Positions 46,091 through 53,655 of a stretch of 64,000 nt of DNA are shown here, one piece after another. Every line of letters begins with the position of its first letter. The first letter of the stretch is position 1. This stretch comes from Christensenella sp. UBA1385 (GTDB lineage: Bacteria > Bacillota > Clostridia > Christensenellales > Aristaeellaceae), in NCBI GenBank assembly GCA_002305755.1, contig DBQV01000011.1:1-64000 (forward strand). The letters are read 5' to 3'. The notes under the pieces were generated by a model. The model searched no databases. It worked only from the letters and a program-made list of their open reading frames with translations, and was not told the DNA's origin. Both the position numbers and the translations under genes were made by a program.

Positions 46091-46103
46091 CTATATGATG
46101 TGT
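46058..46103 (+). promoter_or_regulatory. Tandem NrdR operator of nrdDG
   Basis: ACACTATATATAGTGT (46058-46073) matches the NrdR-box consensus ACACWATATATWGTGT at every position. A second, weaker box (46088-46103, TTTCTATATGATGTGT, 11 of 16) starts 30 bases later, about three helical turns. NrdR is the dATP/ATP-sensing repressor of ribonucleotide reductase operons. The boxes lie just upstream of the -35. Confidence 0.8.
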
Positions 46104-46111
46104 ATTTTGCC

Positions 46112-46140
46112 TTGACAGAGGGCTGCCCTGAGGCTATAAT
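46112..46140 (+). promoter_or_regulatory. nrdD promoter (full consensus)
   Basis: TTGACA (46112-46117), 17 bases, TATAAT (46135-46140): the perfect consensus. A promoter this strong normally needs a repressor, which fits the adjacent NrdR boxes. Confidence 0.9.
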
Positions 46141-46172
46141 GACCGCGCACAAGCACAGGGGAGGACAGTTTC

Positions 46173-48491
46173 ATGATTACCAGCATCAAGAAGAGAGACG
46201 GCAGAATTGTGCCTTTTGACAGCACGAAGATCGATCAGGCCATCACCAGGGCATTCGCCGCTTCCGGCAGCCAAAAGGGCGAGGATACGGCCAGGGAGCT
46301 GACTCGGCTGGTGATCGAGAGCCTTGAAAAGAACGAGAACATCTCTGCCACCCCCGAGGTGGAAGAGGTGCAGGACGCCGTGGAGCGCGTGCTGATCGAG
46401 AAGGGCTTTGTCCGCACCGCCAAATGCTATATCCTTTACAGGGCGGAGCGCAACCGCGTGCGCCAGATGAACACGCGCCTGATGAAGACCTATGAGGACA
46501 TCACCTTTAAATCGGCCTCCGATTCCGATATGAAGCGCGAGAACGCCAATATCAACGGCGACAGCGCCATGGGCTCCATGCTCAAGTTCGGCTCCGAGGG
46601 CGCCAAGCAGTTCTATGAGATGTATGTGCTCAACCCCAAGCACTCGGAGGCGCATCAGAACGGTGACATCCACATCCATGACATGGATTTCCTGACCCTG
46701 ACCACCACCTGCTGCCAGATCGATCTGCTGGAGCTGTTCAGGGACGGCTTCTCCACCGGGCACGGCGTGCTGCGCGAGCCCATGGATATCTCCAGCTATT
46801 CCGCGCTCTGCTGCATCGCCATCCAGGCCAACCAGAACGATCAGCACGGCGGCCAGAGCATCGTGAACTTTGATTACGGCATGGCCCCCGGCGTGCGCAA
46901 GACCTATCAGAAGCGCTTCCGTGACAACGTGATTCGTCTGCTGGAAGCCGAATATGATGTTGAGAACGCGGAGGAGCTGGTGCGCGACATGCTCTTAAAG
47001 GTCGAGCAGGAGACCGGCCTTGTGCCCCAGATGGCCGAAAACGAGGCCTTTACCCGGGGGATGCAGAGCCGCCTGTCCGCGCTGATGACTAAGGAGGACG
47101 CCGCCAAGCTGCTGGCCAGCGCCCGCAAATTTACCGACCGTGAGATCGTCAAGGCCACCTATCAGGCCATGGAAGCCCTTGTTCACAACCTGAACACCAT
47201 GAACAGTCGCGCGGGCGCGCAGGTGCCTTTCTCGTCCATCAACTACGGCACGGATACCTCGCCCGAAGGCAGACTGGTGATGCAGCAGCTGCTGCTGGCT
47301 ACCGAGGCTGGCCTCGGCCGCGGGGAGACTCCTATTTTCCCCATTCAGATCTTCAGGGTAAAGTCGGGCGTCAACTCCGAGCCGGGCGACCCCAATTACG
47401 ACCTGTTCCGGCTGGCCATCCGCTGTTCGGCCAAGAGGCTCTTTCCCAACTTCTCTTTCCTGGACGCGCCCTTTAACCTGCAGTACTATAAACCCGGCCA
47501 CCCCGAGACCGAGGTGGGCTACATGGGCTGCCGCACCCGCGTGATGGCCAATGCGCACGACAGGACGCGCGAGACCGCGCCGCGCCGCGGCAATCTCTCC
47601 TTCACCTCCATCAACCTGCCCCGCATCGCCATTGAGGCCAAGGGCGATGTCAACTGGTTCTTCGAAGAGCTGGAGCGCAAGATGGACCTGGTCTACGACC
47701 AGCTGAACGAGCGCTTTGAGATCATTGCCCGCAAGAAGGTGTACAACTTTCCCTTCCTGATGGGGCAGCACGTTTGGCTGGATAGCGAGAAGCTGAAATG
47801 GGATGACGAGGTGCGCGAGGTGCTCAAGCACGGCACCCTGTCGATGGGCTTTATCGGGCTGGCCGAGGCGCTGGTCGCCCTGCGCGGCGCGCACCACGGC
47901 CAGAGCGCTGAGAGCCAGAACCTGGGCCTTGAGATCATCGGCTTTATGCGCAGCTACCTGGACAAGAAGACCCAGGAGACCGAAATGAACTACACCCTGA
48001 TCGGCACCCCCGCCGAGGGCCTCAGCGGCCGCTTCGTGCGGCTGGACAGGGAGCGCTACGGCGTGATCCCCGGCGTGACGGACAGGGAGTATTACACCAA
48101 CTCCTTCCATGTGCCGGTCTACTTCCCCATCAGCGCCTTTGACAAGATCAGCATCGAGGCCCCTTACCACGCTCTGACCAACGCCGGCCACATCACCTAT
48201 GTGGAGATGGACGGAGACCCGCTGAAGAACCTGGACGCCTTTGAAAAGATCGTGCGCCACATGCAAAAGAGCGGCGTGGGCTACGGCTCCATCAACCACC
48301 CGGTGGACAGGGACCCCGTCTGCGGCTACAACGGCATCATCGGCGACGTCTGCCCCAAGTGTGGCCGCAGCGAAGAGGAACATAAATTCGAGCGCATCCG
48401 CCGCATCACCGGTTACCTGGTGGGCACCACCGATCGCTTCAACAACGCCAAGAAGGCCGAGGAACGCGACCGCGTCAAGCACAGCGTTTGA
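46173..48491 (+). CDS. nrdD: Anaerobic ribonucleoside-triphosphate reductase (class III)
   Basis: Reduces NTPs to dNTPs without oxygen, using a glycyl radical. The 772-residue protein has an N-terminal ATP-cone (I-K-K-R-D-G-R-I-V-P-F-D, residues 1-95) for allosteric control. The barrel follows (HQNGDIHIHDMDF; C-C-Q-I-D-L; A-L-C-C-I-A-I-Q; G-D-P-N-Y-D-L; M-G-C-R-T-R). A zinc site of two cysteine pairs (V-C-G-Y and CPKCG) precedes the radical loop RRITGYLVG with Gly747. The electron donor subtype (formate or redoxin) cannot be settled by eye. nrdG follows 19 bases downstream. Confidence 0.96.
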   Translation: MITSIKKRDGRIVPFDSTKIDQAITRAFAASGSQKGEDTARELTRLVIESLEKNENISATPEVEEVQDAVERVLIEKGFVRTAKCYILYRAERNRVRQMNTRLMKTYEDITFKSASDSDMKRENANINGDSAMGSMLKFGSEGAKQFYEMYVLNPKHSEAHQNGDIHIHDMDFLTLTTTCCQIDLLELFRDGFSTGHGVLREPMDISSYSALCCIAIQANQNDQHGGQSIVNFDYGMAPGVRKTYQKRFRDNVIRLLEAEYDVENAEELVRDMLLKVEQETGLVPQMAENEAFTRGMQSRLSALMTKEDAAKLLASARKFTDREIVKATYQAMEALVHNLNTMNSRAGAQVPFSSINYGTDTSPEGRLVMQQLLLATEAGLGRGETPIFPIQIFRVKSGVNSEPGDPNYDLFRLAIRCSAKRLFPNFSFLDAPFNLQYYKPGHPETEVGYMGCRTRVMANAHDRTRETAPRRGNLSFTSINLPRIAIEAKGDVNWFFEELERKMDLVYDQLNERFEIIARKKVYNFPFLMGQHVWLDSEKLKWDDEVREVLKHGTLSMGFIGLAEALVALRGAHHGQSAESQNLGLEIIGFMRSYLDKKTQETEMNYTLIGTPAEGLSGRFVRLDRERYGVIPGVTDREYYTNSFHVPVYFPISAFDKISIEAPYHALTNAGHITYVEMDGDPLKNLDAFEKIVRHMQKSGVGYGSINHPVDRDPVCGYNGIIGDVCPKCGRSEEEHKFERIRRITGYLVGTTDRFNNAKKAEERDRVKHSV

Positions 48492-48510
48492 TCACAGGAA
48501 GGACGGCAGC

Positions 48511-49014
48511 ATGCTTTTTCGCTTATCCGGTATGGTGAATGACAGCATTGTGGACGGGCCGGGCCTCCGGCTGACCGTGTTCATGCAGGGCTGCCCTTAT
48601 GGCTGCCCCGGCTGCCAGAACCCGCAGACCCACGATCCGATGGGCGGCCGAGAGGCCGATACCGAGGAAGTGCGGGAGAAGCTGCGAAAGAACCCCCTGC
48701 TGGACGGGCTCACCCTTTCGGGCGGAGAGCCGCTGATGCAGCCGGAGGCCGCGGCGGAGATGGCGGCGATGGCCCGGAAAATGGGCCTGAACGTGTGGTG
48801 CTATTCGGGCGACACCGTCGAAAACATGCTCAAAAAGCAGGATCCCGCGGTCATGGCCGCGCTGCGCCTGATCGACGTGCTGGTAGACGGCCCCTTCGTG
48901 GCCGCCCAGAGATCCCTGGATCTTTTGTTTCGCGGCAGCAAAAACCAGCGGCTGATCGATATGCCCAAGACCTTGGAAGCGGGCCGGGCTGTGCTGTGGG
49001 AGCCGGCGCAGTGA
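48511..49014 (+). CDS. nrdG: Anaerobic ribonucleotide reductase activating protein (radical SAM)
   Basis: Cleaves S-adenosylmethionine to place the radical on the NrdD glycine. The 167-residue protein has V-D-G-P-G-L-R before the iron-sulfur motif C-P-Y-G-C-P-G-C (CxxxCxxC), T-L-S-G-G-E-P-L and W-C-Y-S-G. It is typical in length. The ATG follows AGGAAGG; a long in-frame extension into nrdD was rejected. Confidence 0.95.
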   Translation: MLFRLSGMVNDSIVDGPGLRLTVFMQGCPYGCPGCQNPQTHDPMGGREADTEEVREKLRKNPLLDGLTLSGGEPLMQPEAAAEMAAMARKMGLNVWCYSGDTVENMLKKQDPAVMAALRLIDVLVDGPFVAAQRSLDLLFRGSKNQRLIDMPKTLEAGRAVLWEPAQ

Positions 49015-49164
49015 TGTCAGAGGGCCCGTAACAGAAGTTTCTCTGCTCCGCAAATGGCAAGATGAACGAAAAGCTACTCACAGTATGCCGCAAAAACGGC
49101 GAATGTGAGTAGTTTTTATTCACGATATGCAAGAGTGAGGACTTTTGTTACAGCCCCTCTGATA
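49015..49164. mobile_element. MITE-like 150-base palindromic element (tentative)
   Basis: The ends form an imperfect 24-base inverted repeat (TGTCAGAGGGCCCGTAACAG... at 49015-49038 against 49141-49164), with 20 of 24 positions matching. Inside lies a second stem (49074-49112) almost centred on the same axis. The stretch is clearly richer in A and T than its neighbours and begins directly at the nrdG stop. No transposase and no clear target duplication are seen. It could be a non-autonomous transposon or a structured RNA. Confidence 0.4.
49074..49118. terminator. nrdG terminator
   Basis: CTACTCACA pairs with TGTGAGTAG, an inner GCCG pairs with CGGC, and TTTTTATT follows. On the opposite strand the stem is followed by CTTTTCGTT, so it may also serve the convergent gene. 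Confidence 0.85.
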
Positions 49165-49207
49165 TTAGCAGGCACTTGGAAATCAAGGGGCCGGGTCATT
49201 CCGGCTC

Positions 49208-49558
49208 TTATTCTATTTTGTCACTTTCTCCATCGCTCTTGGATACGTCTTCCTCCGGCGGCGCTTCGCAGACCAGCGCGTAGAGCTCCAGCGCCTTGTC
49301 GCGCAGGTCATAGGGCACATAGAAGCTGAAGGTCTCCATCATGCGGCCGATCCATACGCTCATGCCCGCGCCCAGCCTGCCCTCCTGCTGGAAGGGCAGC
49401 TTTTCGTCCAGCAGCAGGCCCTCCAGCATGGCGGCGGAGATGCCGCTCAGCTGGGCGATGAGCACGGGGTCGTTGCCCCGGGGCTCGCGGAGATGTTTAG
49501 AAGCGTGCAGCGGGCAGCTGTCCGCCACAAGGGTTCTGCACTTCTCACAGTAGAGCAT
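49208..49558 (-). CDS. DUF2007-like protein with N-terminal zinc-ribbon remnant
   Basis: A 116-residue protein. The N-terminus M-L-Y-C-E-K-C with a later S-C-P-L-H resembles a zinc ribbon whose last ligand is His. The rest (D-P-V-L-I-A-Q-L, I-S-A-A-M-L-E-G-L-L, L-G-A-G-M-S-V, F-Y-V-P) fits the DUF2007 putative signal-transducing fold, which usually binds a small ligand. It is tightly followed upstream by the FNT channel gene on the same strand (4-base gap), so they form an operon. Function unknown. Confidence 0.65.
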   Translation of the reverse strand: MLYCEKCRTLVADSCPLHASKHLREPRGNDPVLIAQLSGISAAMLEGLLLDEKLPFQQEGRLGAGMSVWIGRMMETFSFYVPYDLRDKALELYALVCEAPPEEDVSKSDGESDKIE

Positions 49559-49562
49559 CAGT

Positions 49563-50192
49563 TTATTCCTTTCCGCCCTCCTTGACGGGCTGGGGCATCA
49601 GCAGGTTGAGCAGCAGCGCGCCGGCGCTGTTGCCGAGGATGACGGTCAGCAGAAAGAGCAGCTGCGGCGCGGCCTCGAAAGGCAGGCCCATTTTCCACGC
49701 CGCGGCCAGGTAGAACATGTCGGCGATGCAGTGCTCAAAGCCAGCTAAAATGAAGGCGGGCACCCCCAGCAGGATGCCCAGGTACCTGCCAAAGGGGTCC
49801 TGAAAGCGGGAGGCGATGTCCACCGCCAGAAAAACCAGCATGCCGCACATCAGCCCCCTGATGAATGCGCTTTGCAGCGGCGAGGAGAGCTTGTTGGCCA
49901 TCAGGGCCGTCACATCCTGCCCGGCGGCCGTCGGCACGAAAAGCAGGCCCACAGCCGCCGCGCCGATCAGGTTGAACAGCAGCATCTGCATCAGCCGGGC
50001 CGCTTTGTAGCCGCCCGGTCTGCCCAGATAGGCGATGCGCCCCGTATAGAGCGGTATTCTGTACTGGCAGACCACGTAAAGGCCCACGCTGAAAAGCAAG
50101 GCCCCCAGGTAACGGCTTTCCACGCTCAGATAAGCGTAGCCGCCAAGGGCGATGGAAAGGCCTGCCGCCATGCTGTGAAGGATAAATGACAC
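49563..50192 (-). CDS. Short formate/nitrite transporter (FNT) family channel
   Basis: A 209-residue membrane protein with six segments and the FNT mark G-F-E-H-C-I-A-D-M-F, which contains the conserved pore histidine, plus G-N-S-A-G-A in the last segment. FNT channels conduct formate, nitrite or hydrosulfide. It is shorter than the usual 260-280 residues, mainly at the N-terminus. The GTG start was chosen because GGGAGG lies 8 bases upstream. Extending to an earlier ATG would cross its promoter. Formate is also the reductant of some class III reductases, and nrdDG is convergent with it. Confidence 0.75.
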   Translation of the reverse strand: MSFILHSMAAGLSIALGGYAYLSVESRYLGALLFSVGLYVVCQYRIPLYTGRIAYLGRPGGYKAARLMQMLLFNLIGAAAVGLLFVPTAAGQDVTALMANKLSSPLQSAFIRGLMCGMLVFLAVDIASRFQDPFGRYLGILLGVPAFILAGFEHCIADMFYLAAAWKMGLPFEAAPQLLFLLTVILGNSAGALLLNLLMPQPVKEGGKE

Positions 50193-50236
50193 GAAACAGT
50201 CCTCCCGTTCGAAATATACTTTCCTTTGTTGAAAAC

Positions 50237-50265
50237 ATTCTATCACAGCGTGAAACGGATGACAA
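50237..50265 (-). promoter_or_regulatory. Promoter of the FNT operon
   Basis: On the minus strand, TTGTCA (50260-50265), 17 bases, TAGAAT (50237-50242) with TGA extended -10. Confidence 0.7.
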
Positions 50266-50287
50266 GACGCTCCGGCTGTGTTACCAT
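50259..50287 (+). promoter_or_regulatory. Promoter of deoC
   Basis: ATGACA (50259-50264), 17 bases, TACCAT (50282-50287) with TGT extended -10. Its -35 shares bases with the -35 of the divergent FNT promoter. Confidence 0.5.
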
Positions 50288-50322
50288 GGCCAAGGACCAC
50301 GATGAAGGATGGAGGGGACTAC

Positions 50323-50997
50323 ATGGATCTGAAAGACGTGTTTGCGCATGTGGATCATACATTGCTCCGGCCTGTTGCCACCTGGGAAGAGATACGGAAA
50401 ATCTGCGAAGAGGGGCTGCGCTATGGCATGGCCAGCGTGTGCATCCCGCCCTGCTTTGTGAAGCGGGCCAAGGAGAGCTACCCCGGTCTCAATGTATGCA
50501 CCGTGATCGGCTTCCCCCTGGGCTACAGCACGAAGGAATGCAAGGTGTTTGAGGCCCGTCAGGCGCTGGACGACGGTGCGGGCGAGATCGACATGGTCGT
50601 CAATCTGGGCGACGTGAAGGCCGGAAACTTTGACAGGGTGACCGAGGAGATCCGCGCGCTGAAGGAAGAGGCGGGGGACAGGGTGCTCAAGGTGATCATC
50701 GAGACCTGCTACCTGACCGAGGAAGAAAAGATCGCCCTTTGCCGCTGCGTCACTGAGGGCGGGGCGGACTTCATCAAGACCTCTACCGGCTTTGGCACGG
50801 GTGGGGCAAACATGGAGGACATTCTCCTGCTCAAGGCCCATATCGGCCCGGGCGTGCGCGTGAAGGCTTCCGGCGGTATCCGCTCGGCCAAGGACATCCT
50901 GGCCTATCTGGAGGCGGGGGCGGACCGTATCGGCGCGAGCGGAGCCATCAAGGCCTTTGAGAATGAAAAGAATGCAGAAGAGGGAGGCGGATACTGA
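50323..50997 (+). CDS. deoC: Deoxyribose-phosphate aldolase
   Basis: Splits 2-deoxyribose 5-phosphate into acetaldehyde and glyceraldehyde 3-phosphate, allowing use of deoxynucleosides. The 224-residue protein has H-V-D-H-T-L-L at the N-terminus, the proton-relay Asp90 in G-E-I-D-M-V-V-N-L-G, Schiff-base Lys152 in DFIKTSTGFG and Lys181 in VRVKASGGIR. The ATG used follows GGATGGAGGGG; a longer reading lacks a ribosome site. The stop overlaps the next start (TGATG). Confidence 0.95.
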   Translation: MDLKDVFAHVDHTLLRPVATWEEIRKICEEGLRYGMASVCIPPCFVKRAKESYPGLNVCTVIGFPLGYSTKECKVFEARQALDDGAGEIDMVVNLGDVKAGNFDRVTEEIRALKEEAGDRVLKVIIETCYLTEEEKIALCRCVTEGGADFIKTSTGFGTGGANMEDILLLKAHIGPGVRVKASGGIRSAKDILAYLEAGADRIGASGAIKAFENEKNAEEGGGY

Positions 50998-51956
50998 TGA
51001 GAAAAATCGCTCTGCTTTGCGTACTGGCGCTGCTGGCCGCGCTGCTGCCCGCGGGAGCTGCTTCGGCTGAGGCCGCGCCGATCCGTGTCTACGGGCTGAT
51101 CGGGCCTACCGGCATGAGCCTGGCCCCGCTGATGCGGGAGAACGACCCGGCCTACAGCTATCAGCTGGCAGCCGCGCCGGAGGAACTGGTGGGCGTGGTT
51201 GCCTCCGGCAATTATGACATCGCGGCCCTGCCGACCAATCTGGCGGCCGTCCTCTACCGGAAGACCGAGGGACGCCTGCAAATGCTGGCGACCAATACCC
51301 TTGGCGTGCTTTACATCCTGGAAAAGGGCGACAGCATCCGCACCGTGCGGGACCTGGCGGGGAAGACCATTACCCTATCCGGCCAGAACGCCACGCCCGA
51401 GTACGCGCTCAACTACATTCTGGCGGTGAACGGCGTGGAAGCGACGATCGACTATAAAAGCGAGCACAACGAGGTCTCTACGCTGGCCGCTTCCGGCATG
51501 GCGGACATCGTGATGCTGCCCCAGCCCATGGTGACCGCCCTGCTGATGAAGGACGACAGCTTCCGCATCGCGCTGGACATCACGGAGGAATTCGCCAGGG
51601 CCGCGCAGGCGGACGGACGCGGGCAGGCCGTGCTCAGCATGGGCTGCCTCGTGGTCAGGAAGGAGTTTGCGCAGGAGCGGCCGCAGGAGCTGAGCGACTT
51701 TATGAAGCGCTACGCGGACGCCGTGGCCTATGTGAACGCCGAGCCCGCCAAGGCGGCCGAGGATATCGCCGCGGCCGGCATACTGCCCAGCGCGAAGATC
51801 GCCGAAAAGGCCATTCCGCTGTGCAACATCGTGTATGTGGACGGTGAGGAAATGAAGGCCCAGCTGGCCCCGCTGTTTGATATCCTGTACGCGGCCAACC
51901 CCGCCTCGGTGGGAGGCCAGGTGCCGGACGACAGCTTCTACTATATGCCGCAATAA
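50997..51956 (+). CDS. ABC substrate-binding protein, NitT/TauT-like
   Basis: A 319-residue exported binding protein with a signal peptide (MRKIALLCVLALLAALL, likely cleavage after ASA) and no lipobox. It has the NMT1/SsuA-type pattern: G-L-I-G-P-T-G-M-S-L-A-P-L, G-N-Y-D-I-A-A-L-P-T-N-L-A-A-V, then D-L-A-G-K-T-I-T-L-S-G and P-E-Y-A-L-N-Y-I-L. Relatives bind sulfonates, nitrate, pyrimidine precursors or similar small molecules. It is translationally coupled to deoC, which hints at a nucleoside-related ligand, but no permease or ATPase genes follow. Confidence 0.8.
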   Translation: MRKIALLCVLALLAALLPAGAASAEAAPIRVYGLIGPTGMSLAPLMRENDPAYSYQLAAAPEELVGVVASGNYDIAALPTNLAAVLYRKTEGRLQMLATNTLGVLYILEKGDSIRTVRDLAGKTITLSGQNATPEYALNYILAVNGVEATIDYKSEHNEVSTLAASGMADIVMLPQPMVTALLMKDDSFRIALDITEEFARAAQADGRGQAVLSMGCLVVRKEFAQERPQELSDFMKRYADAVAYVNAEPAKAAEDIAAAGILPSAKIAEKAIPLCNIVYVDGEEMKAQLAPLFDILYAANPASVGGQVPDDSFYYMPQ

Positions 51957-51975
51957 ATATAAAGGACCGGGTCTG

Positions 51976-52006
51976 AATCGGCGCTTGCAGGAGCGCCGAT
52001 TTCTTT
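51976..52006 (+). terminator. Terminator after the deoC operon
   Basis: AATCGGCGCT pairs with AGCGCCGATT around a 6-base loop, followed by TCTTT. Confidence 0.8.
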
Positions 52007-52018
52007 CATTTAACAGGC

Positions 52019-52735
52019 TTAAAGCATCAGCCCGCCATCCACGCCAAGCACCTGCCCCGTGATAAAGGAGGCCCCGTCGCCGCACAGGAAGAGAGCGGCC
52101 TTCGCCACATCCCCCGGCGTGCCCAGCCTTTGCAGCGGGGTATCCCGGCGCAGGGCTTCTTTTTCATCGGCGCTGAAGGCGCTCATCATGCCCGCGTCGA
52201 TCACGCCCGGGGACAGGCAGTTGACGCGGATACCCGCGGGGCCCCATTCCGCCGCCAGAGAGCGGCACAGGCCCTCCAGCGCCGCCTTGGAGGCGGCGTA
52301 GGCGCTTTCGCAGCTGCCGCCGCCGCGCGCCTGCACGGAGGTGATAAACAGCAGGCTGCCCCGGCCCTGCCCGCGCATGGTTTTCAGGGCCTCCCGCGAG
52401 AGCAGAAAGGCGCTTCTCAGGTTGACTTGCATCAGATGATCCCAGGCCTCGGTGGGCATGTCGCTGAGCAGGCCCTGCCAGTCGACCCCCGCGCAGTGCA
52501 GGAGGCAGTCGAGGTGCCCAAGCGCGGAAAGCGCCTGTTCAAAGGCGGAAAGGCAGCCTTCCTCGCCCGACAGGTCCGCCCTGATGGGCAGGGCCCCGCA
52601 TTCGCGCGCCAGCGTCTCAGCCAGCTCTCCGCTCCTGCGGTAGGTAAAGGCTGCGCGCCAGCCCTCGCGCGAGAAGGCGCGCACCAATTCTCTGCCGATG
52701 CCGCCGGTGCCGCCCGTGATCAGTACGGTGTTCAT
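52019..52735 (-). CDS. Short-chain dehydrogenase/reductase (FabG-like)
   Basis: A 238-residue classical SDR. The nucleotide loop is TGGTGGIG at residues 7-14; T-Y-R-R-S follows beta-2 and suggests NADP. L-L-H-C-A-G-V, catalytic Ser in I-T-S-V-Q-A, and the Y-A-A-S-K motif give the active site. The R-V-N-C-L-S-P-G and V-D-G-G segments close the fold. It could be a 3-oxoacyl-ACP reductase, but no fatty-acid genes are nearby and the substrate is open. It starts after AGGGGGTG. Confidence 0.85.
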   Translation of the reverse strand: MNTVLITGGTGGIGRELVRAFSREGWRAAFTYRRSGELAETLARECGALPIRADLSGEEGCLSAFEQALSALGHLDCLLHCAGVDWQGLLSDMPTEAWDHLMQVNLRSAFLLSREALKTMRGQGRGSLLFITSVQARGGGSCESAYAASKAALEGLCRSLAAEWGPAGIRVNCLSPGVIDAGMMSAFSADEKEALRRDTPLQRLGTPGDVAKAALFLCGDGASFITGQVLGVDGGLML

Positions 52736-52759
52736 GCCCGCACCCCCTTTTTCCGCTAC

Positions 52760-52788
52760 AGTATAGAGGATAGGGCCCGCCTGTTCAA
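52760..52788 (-). promoter_or_regulatory. Promoter of the SDR gene
   Basis: On the minus strand, TTGAAC (52783-52788), 17 bases, TATACT (52760-52765). Confidence 0.7.
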
Positions 52789-52789
52789 C

Positions 52790-52818
52790 TTGACGGCCCG
52801 CGAGGGCCTGCGTATCAT
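52790..52818 (+). promoter_or_regulatory. Promoter of birA
   Basis: TTGACG (52790-52795), 17 bases, TATCAT (52813-52818). It is back to back with the SDR promoter, the two -35 elements being one base apart. The start codon is only 16 bases past the -10. Confidence 0.65.
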
Positions 52819-52833
52819 GGGCGCGGAGGGAAC

Positions 52834-53592
52834 ATGGACGGACGGAAGCTGAGAGAATACCTGAGCGAAGCGCCGGGCCTCGTGGTCGACTGCAGGCCGA
52901 GCGTGGATTCGACCAACCTGCTGGCCAAGGCCTGGGCGAGGGAAGGCGGCGCTCTTCCGGCGCTTTTTGCCGCGGACAGGCAGACCGCGGGGCGGGGCAG
53001 GCTGGGCCGCAGCTTTGAATCGCCCGAAGGCGGCCTGTACTTCAGCCTGGCGATCGCCTGCGAGGGCACTGAGCCCGGCAGTCTGACCACGCTGGCCGCT
53101 GTCTCCGCCCTGAAGGCGGCGGACAGCCTTGGCATTCCCGCGCTGGCGATCAAGTGGGTGAACGATCTGATACAGGGGGGCAGGAAGGTGGGCGGCATCC
53201 TGACAGAAGGCCTGGCCGGCGGCGGGATGAGCTGCGCGGTGATCGGCATCGGCATCAACGCGGGCAGCGCGCAGCTCGGGCCGGAATTGCGCGGCAAGGC
53301 ATCGCCCCTAGACTGGGGAACCGCGCCGCCCGACCGCGAAAGATTGGCCGCGCTGACCGCCCTGTTCATGATGCGCGGCCTGCCCGAGGTGCCCGCGCAC
53401 ATGGATTTCTACAGGGCGCGCTGCCTCAGCCTGGGCAGATACGCGCGCTTTGAAAGGGAAGGGCGGCAGGAGACCGGCCTTGTCACGGGCATCCTGGATG
53501 ACGGCGCGCTGTTGCTGCAGACGGCGCATGGGGAGGCTCTGCTGCGCAGCGGCGAGGCGAGCCTGAGGACAGAAGACGGATCTTACTTCTGA
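52834..53592 (+). CDS. birA: Biotin--[acetyl-CoA carboxylase] ligase, no regulatory domain
   Basis: Activates biotin as biotinyl-AMP and attaches it to carboxylase carrier domains. The 252-residue protein has D-S-T-N near residue 25, the adenylate loop AGRGRLGRSF, KWVNDL, and K-V-G-G-I-L-T-E. The SH3-like C-terminal domain follows. It lacks the N-terminal helix-turn-helix of bifunctional BirA, so it is an enzyme only. Start after GGAGGG. Confidence 0.9.
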   Translation: MDGRKLREYLSEAPGLVVDCRPSVDSTNLLAKAWAREGGALPALFAADRQTAGRGRLGRSFESPEGGLYFSLAIACEGTEPGSLTTLAAVSALKAADSLGIPALAIKWVNDLIQGGRKVGGILTEGLAGGGMSCAVIGIGINAGSAQLGPELRGKASPLDWGTAPPDRERLAALTALFMMRGLPEVPAHMDFYRARCLSLGRYARFEREGRQETGLVTGILDDGALLLQTAHGEALLRSGEASLRTEDGSYF

Positions 53593-53610
53593 AGATCAGA
53601 CAGATACACT

Positions 53611-53641
53611 AAAAAGCCCCGCCGGCGCTGCCGGCGGGGCT
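53611..53641 (-). terminator. Terminator of the rubrerythrin transcript
   Basis: A 12-base-pair stem, AGCCCCGCCGGC with GCCGGCGGGGCT, has a 3-base loop. The flanking A run gives TTTTT on the minus strand only, so it serves the rubrerythrin gene. Confidence 0.88.
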
Positions 53642-53655
53642 GAAAAGACAAGCGA

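Noticed and set aside
48241..48510. N-terminal extension of nrdG into nrdD
   Set aside because: The extra residues are a shadow of the nrdD frame (Thr/Ser/Ala-rich, no motif), and a proper ribosome site precedes 48511.
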